DNA of 64,000 bases from CAYRJD01 sp965205925. Its GTDB lineage: Bacteria; Actinomycetota; Acidimicrobiia; Acidimicrobiales; Poriferisodalaceae. A program made the translations under genes and the position numbers. Under the pieces are notes generated by a model. The model worked only from the letters and a program-made list of their open reading frames with translations, was not told the origin of the DNA and ran no database searches. Below, piece after piece: positions 43,601 to 52,003 of this stretch. Within the stretch, counting starts at the first letter, position 1. Every line of letters begins with the position of its first letter. Location of the stretch: positions 186,001-250,000 of the forward strand of contig OZ242183.1 of NCBI GenBank assembly GCA_965205925.1. Direction: 5' to 3'.

Positions 43601-43673
43601 GCCCCCATCGTCTAGCGGCCAAGGACACCACCCTCTCAAGGTGGCGGCACGGGTTCGAATCCCGTTGGGGGTG
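43601..43673 (+). tRNA. tRNA-Glu (anticodon CUC)
   Basis: Acceptor GCCCCCA (43601-43607) pairs with TGGGGGT (43666-43672), with one G-U pair. Anticodon arm CCACC-CTCTCAA-GGTGG with anticodon CTC. T arm ACGGG-TTCGAAT-CCCGT. CCA is not encoded. Confidence 0.96.
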
Positions 43674-43713
43674 CAGTTGTAACCGTTATCCGGTACCAAA
43701 TCAAGCCAGGTAT

Positions 43714-45387
43714 ATGCCAAAGAACCCGCCGCAAAAAACTTCGCAGCAGCGCTTACAGCAAGGCGCACAGCAACCCACTGCAGCGCAATGGTGGCAACGC
43801 CACCTCCTTAACGGCACAGACCTAAGCGACCTCGATCTAGGTGCTGGCAACACGCTGCCAGATATCTGGTGCCATAACTGGTCGGCTGAACCCGAACGTG
43901 AAGTAATTCACGATGCCAAACACGGATGGCTGAACGCAGGCCAGTTAGCACAATCGGTCGAGCTAACCAGTCAGAAACTGCGTGAGCTGGGTGTATCAAC
44001 CGGAGATCGAGTGTTATTGAGTGCGCCTAACTCAAGCGAGTTGGTTGTTGCTCATGTGGCTCTGTTGCTGCTAGGAGCAGTGATTGTGCCCATCAATCCG
44101 GGTTATCAACGCAACGAGGTGATCCAGATCGTCCACCGCACTGCGCCTGTGGTGGCGCTAGCTAGCGACGAAATCCGAGTTGATTGGGACAAATGGATAG
44201 CTGAGGCAAGGCACACGACCGTACCTATTTGGTCTGACGTTGTTGAAATCTGCCGCGAACCGGCGAATCAATCGCCCAACACCAATGCCCGCAAATCAAC
44301 GCAAGCAGCAGAGATCTCTCCGCATAGCGGTGCTCTGCTTATCTTCACCTCGGGTTCCACTGGCAGCCCCAAAGCCGCTTTGCTCTCACAAGCCAACCTG
44401 CTGGCATCGGTGCGATCAATCGAACTGGCTTGGCGCTGGAGCAGCGATGACACTCTCCTACTCACCTTGCCCTTGTCGCACATGCACGGACTGGGTGTAG
44501 GCCTGTACGGCACTCTCACCACGGGAGCAAGGCTGGTGCTGCAAGACGGATTTGAGGCTGCCACCGCTCTTGCAGCCATCAAAACCCACAGCGCCACAAT
44601 GTTCTTCGGCGTGCCTACCATTTACACCCGCCTGCTTGAGTCTGGCTCCTTGGCTGAGCTTGCCAGCCTGAGGCTGTGTGTATGTGGCTCGGCTCCGTTA
44701 TCAGTCGACACGCATCACGAAATCTTTAAGAAAACCGGTCACCACATCCTCGAGCGTTACGGCATGACCGAAACCGCCATGTTGGTGTCAAATCCTTACG
44801 ACGGTGAGCGACGGCCGGGCACCATCGGTTTTCCGTTGCCTGGGGTTGAAGTGCGGCTAGCTGAGGAGACCAACGAGATTCAGGTTCGCGGCCCAAGCGT
44901 GTTCGCTGGTTATTGGAACGCTGATCAAGCAAGCGCAACCGCGCAAACAACCACACAGGCAAACAACACTTTCGTGGATGGCGACTGGTTTTGCACAGGC
45001 GATGTAGGCGAGATTTCTGCTGACGGTTACGTGTCAATAGTCGGACGCTTAAAAGAAATAATCATCACCGGCGGCTTCAACGTGCATCCGCGCGAGGTAG
45101 AAGAAACCATCTGTCAGCATCCGGGTGTGTCCGAATGCGCTATCGCTGGCGAGCCCGACAACAAGTGGGGCGAAGTGGTTGCGGCTTACGTGGTGTTAGA
45201 AAAAAGCACGGCAGCCGGGTCGCAGCAAGTTGACCTAGCCGAGCTGCGCGAGTTTTTAGTTGACCGGTTAGCTAACTACAAGCGGCCGCAGAGGTGCTAT
45301 GTGCTAGCCGAACTGCCTCGTAACGCGCTTGGCAAGGTGCAAAGACACCTGCTTTCACCGGACGCAGCTAGCACTACCGCCAACTAG
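43714..45387 (+). CDS. AMP-dependent acyl-CoA synthetase/ligase
   Basis: 557 residues, ANL superfamily. A3 phosphate loop LLIFTSGSTGSPKAALLS (about 208-225); A5 LERYGMTETAML; A7 GDWFCTGDVGEIS; A8 GRLKEIIITGGFNVHPREVEE; the catalytic Lys in ALGKVQRHLL near the C-terminus. It activates a carboxylic acid as the adenylate and passes it to CoA. The set of motifs resembles medium/long-chain fatty acid or malonyl-CoA synthetase types, but the acid cannot be named. The TAG stop lies in the stem of the terminator shared with glpD. Confidence 0.9.
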   Translation: MPKNPPQKTSQQRLQQGAQQPTAAQWWQRHLLNGTDLSDLDLGAGNTLPDIWCHNWSAEPEREVIHDAKHGWLNAGQLAQSVELTSQKLRELGVSTGDRVLLSAPNSSELVVAHVALLLLGAVIVPINPGYQRNEVIQIVHRTAPVVALASDEIRVDWDKWIAEARHTTVPIWSDVVEICREPANQSPNTNARKSTQAAEISPHSGALLIFTSGSTGSPKAALLSQANLLASVRSIELAWRWSSDDTLLLTLPLSHMHGLGVGLYGTLTTGARLVLQDGFEAATALAAIKTHSATMFFGVPTIYTRLLESGSLAELASLRLCVCGSAPLSVDTHHEIFKKTGHHILERYGMTETAMLVSNPYDGERRPGTIGFPLPGVEVRLAEETNEIQVRGPSVFAGYWNADQASATAQTTTQANNTFVDGDWFCTGDVGEISADGYVSIVGRLKEIIITGGFNVHPREVEETICQHPGVSECAIAGEPDNKWGEVVAAYVVLEKSTAAGSQQVDLAELREFLVDRLANYKRPQRCYVLAELPRNALGKVQRHLLSPDAASTTAN

Positions 45388-45433
45388 CACCCAAGCAGGG
45401 TCTCAGGGTCTGGCTGCTTGTCGCAGGGTGCTA
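45385..45433. terminator. Bidirectional terminator containing both stop codons
   Basis: TAGCACCC (45385-45392) pairs with GGGTGCTA (45426-45433), and inside it AAGCAG (45393-45398) pairs with CTGCTT (45414-45419). The outer arms contain the TAG of the ligase gene on the plus strand and the TAG of glpD on the minus strand. Confidence 0.7.
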
Positions 45434-47356
45434 TCTGTGTTGGCGAGCGTCTGCTGCTACAAGCCGTGCAGCAGATGCTGACAGGTCCGTGTCATGAGTC
45501 TGGCTAGCGCGTTCAGCAGACACCCGCTCGCTGTAATAGCGCACCTCATCGCGAATCCGTTCAGTCGTCCAGCCCAGTTCTGGCGCCATCAGCTCAGCTA
45601 CTTCTGTAGCAACACCTAACGCTCGGTCGGCAGTCTCCACCGACAAGCGAGTGCGTCGTGTAAGCACATCGTCAAGATGCAACGCAGCCTCTGATCTCAC
45701 CGCATGAACCACTTCGGCTCGCAAATAACCGCAACCAGGAGCTAGTGGTTGCGCCAGCGAAGAATCGGCTTGGATTAGTTCAATCACCGCAGGCGTTTGA
45801 TCGCCATGGCGCCCGAGTAGGTGCATTGTTGCGGCGAGGCTGATGCCAGTCTCGCCCGCCAGCTCATCGCAGCGCAGACGCATCTGGCGCCAACCACGAG
45901 CGCCAAGCAGTGCAATGTTGGCAGTGCTGGTTGGTGCGGTTACTAACCCAGCGCCACGCACTGACGCATCCACCGCATCGGCTGCCATCACCCTGTAGGT
46001 GGTGTATTTGCCGCCTTTAACCGAAACCACGCCGGGTGCGGGTTGGGTAATGGAGTGCTCGCGGCTGAGCTTGCTGGTATCGGGATCTTCATCTGCTAGC
46101 AGAGGTCGCAACCCCACATAAACACCTACAACATCGTCTGGTGTGAGTGGATTTGCTAAGACTTTGTTGGCTTCGCCCAATAAGTAGTTGATGTCGCTAC
46201 GACTGGCAGCGGGGTGGGTTCGATCTAGCTGCCAGTCGGTATCGGTAGTGCCGATTATCCAGTGGCTGAATAGGTTTTGGGAGTGGTTCACCGCTTCGGT
46301 GACGCTGGTGCTGGTGGCGTCGGTGAAATCGTTGGCGGCTTGGTCGGCAGACCAGGGGATGACAAACAGCACGCTAGTGTCGGTAGGAAGTACCAGCCCA
46401 GTGTTTGACGCGATCCGGTCTCGCTCAACAACAAGATGAATGCCCTTTGAGATACGCACGGTAGGGCCGGTTTTTGCGTGCGGTTTGTCTGATGGCTTGC
46501 CGGTCACAAGGCGTTCTACATCGTCGCTCCACACCCCGGTTGCGTTGATCACAGCCCTCGCTGTTATTCGCAACTTTTGACCGGTTTCACGATCAATCGC
46601 AAAAACAATCGGGAGGTCGCTGTCTGCATCGGTCGGTTGAGTTGCTGGTGCGTGGATCTTTGTTACCTGGATTGAGGTCAGTACGTGAGCATCATGGGCT
46701 GTCGCAGTTCGTGCTAGCGCCAGGGTGTAGCGGGCGTCATCGGTCTTCGCATCCCAATACAGCATTCCTCCTCTGTGTGCACCTGTTTTTAGTGCAGGCA
46801 CCAGCTTTTGAGCAGTGGTCGCACTCAGGCTGCGATGCCCTGGCAATTCAGCAGCCTTCGGTACGCCAACGTGCGCCAGCAGGTCATAAAGCGTCACACC
46901 TGCGCGCACATAGAAACGACGTGTTACACCGCTTAGCCATGCTCTGAGCCGTCCTGCGGTGGAACGTTTGAGCAGGTATAAGAACGGCACCGGGTGAACC
47001 AGGTGAGGTGCCAGTTTGGAAACAATCAATGAGCGCTCGCGCAGCGCTTCTCGTACCAAGCCGAAACGCCATTGCGCTAGGTAGCGCAGTCCGCCGTGAA
47101 TGAGCTTGCTTGATCGACTGGAGGTGCCAGCCGCAATGTCGTTCTGTTCTAGCAGTGCCACACTCAAACCACGTGCTGCGGCGTCTAAAGCGCAACCGGC
47201 ACCGGTTACTCCACCGCCGATCACTACTACATCTACTTGACCGTTGGCCAGAGCAGTCAGTGAGGCTTCACGTTCTGCCACGCCCAGCTGACCAGGTTGG
47301 CTTGACTGGCTTGGCTGACTTGGCTGGTTTGATGGCTCTGTGACCTTGTACGGCAC
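45431..47356 (-). CDS. glpD: Glycerol-3-phosphate dehydrogenase, FAD-dependent
   Basis: 641 residues, somewhat longer than the usual 500-590. FAD motif VVVIGGGVTGAGCALDAAARG near 40, then SSRSSKLIHGGLRYL; substrate region SKGIHLVVERDRI; GGKYTTYRVMAADAVD; a C-terminal DAO_C helical domain (LRAEVVHAVRSEAALHLDDVLTRRTRL). It oxidises glycerol-3-phosphate at the membrane and feeds electrons to menaquinone. The GTG at 47356 includes a QPS-repeat leader; a GTG at 47281 would leave the repeat untranslated and is plausible. It lies only 12 bp, head to head, from the WYL gene in the longest forms. Confidence 0.92.
   Translation of the reverse strand: MPYKVTEPSNQPSQPSQSSQPGQLGVAEREASLTALANGQVDVVVIGGGVTGAGCALDAAARGLSVALLEQNDIAAGTSSRSSKLIHGGLRYLAQWRFGLVREALRERSLIVSKLAPHLVHPVPFLYLLKRSTAGRLRAWLSGVTRRFYVRAGVTLYDLLAHVGVPKAAELPGHRSLSATTAQKLVPALKTGAHRGGMLYWDAKTDDARYTLALARTATAHDAHVLTSIQVTKIHAPATQPTDADSDLPIVFAIDRETGQKLRITARAVINATGVWSDDVERLVTGKPSDKPHAKTGPTVRISKGIHLVVERDRIASNTGLVLPTDTSVLFVIPWSADQAANDFTDATSTSVTEAVNHSQNLFSHWIIGTTDTDWQLDRTHPAASRSDINYLLGEANKVLANPLTPDDVVGVYVGLRPLLADEDPDTSKLSREHSITQPAPGVVSVKGGKYTTYRVMAADAVDASVRGAGLVTAPTSTANIALLGARGWRQMRLRCDELAGETGISLAATMHLLGRHGDQTPAVIELIQADSSLAQPLAPGCGYLRAEVVHAVRSEAALHLDDVLTRRTRLSVETADRALGVATEVAELMAPELGWTTERIRDEVRYYSERVSAERASQTHDTDLSASAARLVAADARQHR
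47294..47329. repeat. 9-bp degenerate minisatellite, about 4 copies, at the glpD 5' end
   Basis: Degenerate 9-bp units such as TGGCTTGAC and TGGCTGACT run in tandem, encoding QPS/QSS on the minus strand if the upstream GTG start is used. The copies vary, so the array looks older than the others. Confidence 0.55.
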
Positions 47357-47368
47357 GTATCGCAGGTT

Positions 47369-49627
47369 ATGGGTGCATGTGCAAGCGTGTACTTTGCGAA
47401 CATGGCATCGAAGCCAAGCCCACCAACTATTACTCCAACTATTACTCCAACTATTACTCCAACTATTACTCCACCTATTACTCCACCTATTACTCCACCA
47501 ACTATTAAACAGCTATCTTCTACCGAGCGAGTTGCGAAGCTTGGAATGTTGCTGATGTCAGGTGGGCACTATCGTACCCGCCAAAAAATCTGCCAAGAAA
47601 CAGGTCTTTATGGCCAAAACTGGGACACCGAAAACGTTCGCAGAAAGTTCTATCGAGACCTTGACGAGATTCGCGAGTCTGGTATTCGAATAAGGCAAAG
47701 AACCAACGACGATTCCGTCGCAGAGTTTCTAATCAAGCAAGAAGATGCTGAGCTCACCGAGCTTGATCAACTAACCGAGGAAGAGCGCGTAACTCTGCTG
47801 CTCGTCTCAGCGAGCGTGAATCTCAACCAAGACTGGGATGTCATTGCAGTCAGCAAGCTCATCGCTAGCGCTGAGAATGGAGACAGCGAAATCACGGGTT
47901 CCAACCCGCTTGCGGGAACATCACCCTGGGTAGTCAATTTGCGACCCACTAAGCCTTTGGCGCAACTAGCCGCTGCGGCGGCTCAGTGTTGTGAAGTCAG
48001 TTTCAGTTATGGCAACAAGAAACGGGTGATCAAACCGCTGGGAACGTTGACCCAATCGGGATGGAGTTACCTCGCCGCGTTGGAAGATGGCGCAACGAAA
48101 GTATTTCGTATTGATCGAATCGAAGGTGAAATCAAGGTTGGAGAACCTGGCGGTTTTGAACCGCAAGAGCCAGTGAACTGGGCGCAGCGTCTTCCAGCCG
48201 ACTCGATGTTGTTGTCATTTGAGCAAGAGCAAATCTGCGTGATAGCTATTGATAGCCAGCTATCAGCGCAAGCCGAACAAACACGAGGTGAGGTGTTAAA
48301 GCGCAACGAGGACGGCTCCATAGAACTAGCGGTACCGGTGCGCAACCCTAGGGAGCTGCAGATATGGCTCTATGAGCTGGGCTACCACGCCAAGCTTCTC
48401 CACCCGCCTGAGTTCATTGAAGATCTGCAGCATTCGCTCGAGCACTTGGCTGACCCGACAGCTACTGGCGGCACAGCCGGTGTAAGCCCGTCCCCTTCAC
48501 GACATCAGACCAAATCTGACCAGGTCGACGCAAAATTCCCTAAAGCAAAGCGGACGTCCAGTGATGAGAGAGCATTAATTTTCGCCATCGTCCCGTGGGC
48601 TTACCAACGACAGCACACAACCATCGCAGACGTGATGGAGAAATTCGATCTGGCAAAAGAAGAGGCTTTGCCATTGCTGTACAGCGCCTCAGCATTTGAG
48701 CTGCTTACCCCCAGCGGGTTTGTTCAGTTCGGTTTCGCCCTACTGGCTGATAACCGGGACGACGATGCTGATCTAGAGGCGCTTAATCCAACGGAAATCG
48801 TCATTGACTTTTTTAGCCGAGACATTTTGCTAAAAACTCCTCTGAAGCTCTCTATCCAAGAAGTTGCCGGATTGTTGCTCGTGGGTGAGGCAGCCATGAA
48901 CGTCCCAGACGCCGACCGCAACGGTGCGTTGGTTTCGGGTATGGCAAAAATACGCGAGCAGTTCGCAAACAAGCTCAGGTTGTCCGCAAACCTGGAAAAA
49001 CCTCGCTGGATTGACAAGTTAAGCGAAGCCATCAAAACCAAGCATCGTTTAAATATGCGTTACGACTCTCACTCACAGGCGAAGATGCTGGAACTAAAGG
49101 TGAGTCCGCTGAAGATTGTGAACCAGTATGGGCATTGGTATCTGCTTGCTTCGCCGGTTGACACGCAAGGTCGAGAGGACACACAAGATCCTGTGATCCA
49201 CATTTACAGGATGTCTCGCATTGACAGGCTGGAAGAAACCAACGACGAATTTGAGAACAGTTTTTCTGACGATGAACTGACGTTTGAAAATGCCATGCAA
49301 TACGACGAAACGCAGCGGGTGGTGTTGTCCATTCCAAAACAAGACCTGCGCGTGATTGAGCGTTACCCAGCCGAGGCTATATATCCGGCCGAGACTATAT
49401 ATTCCGCAGAGGCAATACATCCTGCCAAGGCAATAGCAGCAGAGCCAGGCAATGACGACCGCTTAATGGTCGAGTACCGCATTCGTTCAGCAGAGGTTTT
49501 GGGCTTGATGTTGATGAAGCTGGGCGCGGGTTCTTACATAATGAACACGGCTGAGTTGCCAGACAATTTTGTTAGCGCAGGAGCAGACGCCGCTAAGCGG
49601 ATTCTGGATCGCTACAGCGAGAACTAG
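47369..49627 (+). CDS. Double-WYL transcriptional regulator resembling a PafB-PafC fusion
   Basis: 752 residues. After an N-terminal TPTI/TPPI repeat (about 20-46) comes TERVAKLGMLLMSGGHYRTRQKI, a winged-helix half. A first WYL-type domain follows near 200-265 (SFSYGNKKRVIKPLGTL, SGWSYLAALEDGATKVFRIDRI). A second winged-helix half starts near 393 (DERALIFAIVPWAYQRQHTTIADVMEKF), and a second WYL domain near 555-620 (LNMRYDSHS, GHWYLLASPVD). This order matches PafB followed by PafC, DNA-damage regulators of actinobacteria. ATG at 47369 or, more likely, 47402. A decayed 18-bp repeat lies near the C-terminus. Confidence 0.82.
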   Translation: MGACASVYFANMASKPSPPTITPTITPTITPTITPPITPPITPPTIKQLSSTERVAKLGMLLMSGGHYRTRQKICQETGLYGQNWDTENVRRKFYRDLDEIRESGIRIRQRTNDDSVAEFLIKQEDAELTELDQLTEEERVTLLLVSASVNLNQDWDVIAVSKLIASAENGDSEITGSNPLAGTSPWVVNLRPTKPLAQLAAAAAQCCEVSFSYGNKKRVIKPLGTLTQSGWSYLAALEDGATKVFRIDRIEGEIKVGEPGGFEPQEPVNWAQRLPADSMLLSFEQEQICVIAIDSQLSAQAEQTRGEVLKRNEDGSIELAVPVRNPRELQIWLYELGYHAKLLHPPEFIEDLQHSLEHLADPTATGGTAGVSPSPSRHQTKSDQVDAKFPKAKRTSSDERALIFAIVPWAYQRQHTTIADVMEKFDLAKEEALPLLYSASAFELLTPSGFVQFGFALLADNRDDDADLEALNPTEIVIDFFSRDILLKTPLKLSIQEVAGLLLVGEAAMNVPDADRNGALVSGMAKIREQFANKLRLSANLEKPRWIDKLSEAIKTKHRLNMRYDSHSQAKMLELKVSPLKIVNQYGHWYLLASPVDTQGREDTQDPVIHIYRMSRIDRLEETNDEFENSFSDDELTFENAMQYDETQRVVLSIPKQDLRVIERYPAEAIYPAETIYSAEAIHPAKAIAAEPGNDDRLMVEYRIRSAEVLGLMLMKLGAGSYIMNTAELPDNFVSAGADAAKRILDRYSEN
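47426..47506. repeat. 12-bp minisatellite, 6.75 copies, in the WYL regulator N-terminus
   Basis: Four copies of ACTATTACTCCA, two of CCTATTACTCCA and a 9-base remnant. It encodes TPTI then TPPI. The ACTCCACC core is the one seen in the arrays at 8289 and 15321. Confidence 0.95.
49367..49435. repeat. 18-bp minisatellite, 3.8 copies, near the WYL regulator C-terminus
   Basis: Units start at 49367, 49385, 49403 and 49421, for example CCGGCCGAGACTATATAT. They encode PAEAIY, PAETIY, SAEAIH and PAKAI. The units differ mostly at third codon positions. Confidence 0.75.
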
Positions 49628-49665
49628 AGCGGCAACCTCTTAGCTAACTAACTAGTGTCAGCGCC

Positions 49666-50436
49666 ATGAGCAGTGCTAGCTGCACAACCGAGTTGCTTTT
49701 TCTTGACGACGCCTACGTCAAGTCGATGGATGCCACGGTGTTAGAGGTGCGCGACGACAACGCAGTAGCGCTTGACCGCACCATCTTTTATGCCACCGGC
49801 GGAGGCCAACCACACGACTCGGGCACGCTTCGGTTATCAGACGAAGACGAACTAAAGGCTGGAAAGATTGCCGGTGAGGCGTGTGTAGTAACCGATGTTC
49901 GTAAGCAGGACGACCTAGTGTGGCACTCGTTAGCAACACCTGGAGCTCTGCGCAGGGGCGACAAAGTCACCGGCAACATCGACTGGGAACGTCGCCATCA
50001 GCTCATGCGGACTCACACTGCATTACATATCTTGGGTGGAGTCATTTGGAATGAATGGGGCGTATACGTAACAGGCGGCAACATGGAGCCGCTGGCTGCA
50101 CGAATGGACTTCGAGTTTGGGCAGCTGCCCGAAAACTTTGCTTCACATGTCAGCCAGCTGGTGAACAACGAAATCGCAGCTAACCGGCCAATCGAGGTGA
50201 GCTATCTAGATAGTGCTACCGCCCTGGCTGATAAGGAACTGATCCGCACAAAGGTAAACCTGGTACCTAAGTCGGTAAAGCGAATTCGTGTCGTTGACAT
50301 TGTCGGGCTTGACAAGCAGGCCGACGGTGGCACTCACGTGGCTTCGACCTTGGAGGTTGGTCGCTTTGAGATCACCAAGACCCAATCCAAAGGTAAAGGC
50401 AACAAGCGGGTACGAATGGTGCTGCACGACAGCTAA
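49666..50436 (+). CDS. AlaX-type alanyl-tRNA editing protein
   Basis: 256 residues, related to the editing domain of alanyl-tRNA synthetase. N-terminal beta-barrel half: VALDRTIFYATGGGQPHDSGTL. Zinc site first half: RTHTALHILGGV (H-x3-H). The second half reads DKQADGGTHVASTLEVG, where the CxxxH motif expected in AlaX/AlaRS has Asp in place of Cys. It should hydrolyse Ser- or Gly-tRNA-Ala. The basic C-terminal tail (KSKGKGNKRVRM) may bind tRNA. It follows the WYL gene by 38 bp. Confidence 0.88.
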   Translation: MSSASCTTELLFLDDAYVKSMDATVLEVRDDNAVALDRTIFYATGGGQPHDSGTLRLSDEDELKAGKIAGEACVVTDVRKQDDLVWHSLATPGALRRGDKVTGNIDWERRHQLMRTHTALHILGGVIWNEWGVYVTGGNMEPLAARMDFEFGQLPENFASHVSQLVNNEIAANRPIEVSYLDSATALADKELIRTKVNLVPKSVKRIRVVDIVGLDKQADGGTHVASTLEVGRFEITKTQSKGKGNKRVRMVLHDS

Positions 50437-50442
50437 CCGGAG

Positions 50443-51180
50443 TTAATCAAACACGTTAAAAATCACGTAAGCAGCTACCGCTGTGAGGCCAAACCGAAAT
50501 AACCAGCCGAAAACTCGCTCACTCTCGCGACGAAGCAGCTTGGCTCCTAACCAAGTACCTATAACGCTGGAAACCGACCCAAACAAAATAACTGGCCAAC
50601 GGTCAAACCAGGCGAAACCGGCGATCACAAACAACGTGAGCTTTGTTAAGTGCCCTAACAGTTGAAACACCGAAAAGGTCGCCACGGTGGCAGTGCGTTC
50701 ACCCAACTCGCGGCGCACCACTGGACCAATCACCGGTCCCACGGCTCCAACAGGCACCTGCAACAATCCGCTGACCGCACCCAGATACAAAAAAGCCTTT
50801 TGTCCTTTGCCCAGCACTCTTGTGACGATGTCAAGCGCAAATGGCCACCAACATGTCAGTAACGCAAACACAGCGATCACAATTAGGGCGGCACCCACCG
50901 GTGTAACGCGAGCTAGAAAATAGCCAGCCACCACTCCAGGCACCAGCAACACCAAGAAAGGTTTCAGCGCATAGATAGCTACGTCTGATCGCAGCACATA
51001 GCCACGCGAGCCGTTAGCCATTACCTGGAGGACTGCGTGGATAGGCACGGCTTCTAGCGGATCCATAAACCCGAGCATCACCGCCAAAAGCAGAACTCCA
51101 CCACCGAGGCCGATCGCTGAACTAAGCGCAGCCCCAACTCCAGCAGCTACGACTACCACCGTTACTTCTACAACATCCAT
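50443..51180 (-). CDS. TauE/SafE (TSUP) family sulfite/sulfonate exporter-like protein
   Basis: 245 residues with about eight helices in two halves. First-half signature VGAALSSAIGLGGGVLLLAVMLGFMDPLEAVPIHAVLQVMANGSR; second-half counterpart SGLLQVPVGAVGPVIGPVV. Family members move small sulfur-containing or organic anions. The substrate is unknown. Convergent with the AlaX gene at a 6-bp distance. Promoter space of 55 bp lies between it and the PIG-L gene end. Confidence 0.88.
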   Translation of the reverse strand: MDVVEVTVVVVAAGVGAALSSAIGLGGGVLLLAVMLGFMDPLEAVPIHAVLQVMANGSRGYVLRSDVAIYALKPFLVLLVPGVVAGYFLARVTPVGAALIVIAVFALLTCWWPFALDIVTRVLGKGQKAFLYLGAVSGLLQVPVGAVGPVIGPVVRRELGERTATVATFSVFQLLGHLTKLTLFVIAGFAWFDRWPVILFGSVSSVIGTWLGAKLLRRESERVFGWLFRFGLTAVAAYVIFNVFD

Positions 51181-51235
51181 GCGTTGGCTACACCACTATC
51201 TGCAAGTATCTGCAACATTTGCGTTCAGCTGAAGT

Positions 51236-51997
51236 TCAATCGAGCGCAACTGCATGGAACAATTCCGCTGCTAGAGGGCCGGTCTTAGCCGAAGGGGTTA
51301 AACCAGCCTTGCGAGCACTGGCTGCAAGGTCGTGCTTTATGCGGTTTGAAAACTCTGCGATCTGTGTTGGATCATTTTCGTCTGTAATGCCATGCGTGCT
51401 AATGAACTGGCTTTTGTGAGCCAGTAGCGCAGTGATTTTCTTATCAGCAGCAGATACGTCCACGAATTCGGCATGGTTGGGTTCGTCGGCTTCAAACAGA
51501 AGCAGAGCTTGCGGCCGGTGTGCTGCAAGGTTGTGCTCTGGAAAGAAAAACGGATCGCGCGCTGCAAACGCACCCTCTACCGCCAATAATCCGGCATGAC
51601 GATGGTCGGGGTGGATTCTGTAACGCTTCCATGGGTCGTGACCTAACAGCAGCGTGGGGCGTAACCGGCGAATTTCGTATGCCACTCGCGAGCGTTCAGC
51701 CAAACCACTTTCAAGCTCGCCGTCGCTGTAATCCAAAAACAGCACCTCTCCTTTAGCACCCAGTGCCGCAGCAGCTGATCGCTGTTCGGCTTGGCGGGTG
51801 TTGATCAATTCGATCTGATCGCAGAACGGATCCCAGCTGCCTTTGGAACCGTCGGTGCAAACCACATGGTGCACAACGGTTCCAGCAGACGCCCATTTGC
51901 CAAGCGAGGCTCCGCACTGAAACTCAGCGTCATCTGGATGCGCAACGATTACGAGAACGGACTCAGGTATCGCAAGGTCGTAGCTAACTGGCGACAT
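51236..51997 (-). CDS. PIG-L (LmbE-like) family deacetylase
   Basis: 253 residues. Zinc and catalytic motif VIVAHPDDAEFQCGASLGKW (AHPDDxE) and the later HPDHRHAG supply the metal-binding His. The family removes acetyl groups from N-acetylglucosamine-type sugars; in actinobacteria MshB and Mca act on mycothiol and its conjugates. This protein could be such an enzyme, but the substrate is not determined by sequence. It follows cofC by 6 bp on the same strand. Confidence 0.9.
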   Translation of the reverse strand: MSPVSYDLAIPESVLVIVAHPDDAEFQCGASLGKWASAGTVVHHVVCTDGSKGSWDPFCDQIELINTRQAEQRSAAAALGAKGEVLFLDYSDGELESGLAERSRVAYEIRRLRPTLLLGHDPWKRYRIHPDHRHAGLLAVEGAFAARDPFFFPEHNLAAHRPQALLLFEADEPNHAEFVDVSAADKKITALLAHKSQFISTHGITDENDPTQIAEFSNRIKHDLAASARKAGLTPSAKTGPLAAELFHAVALD

Positions 51998-52003
51998 GCT
52001 GGC

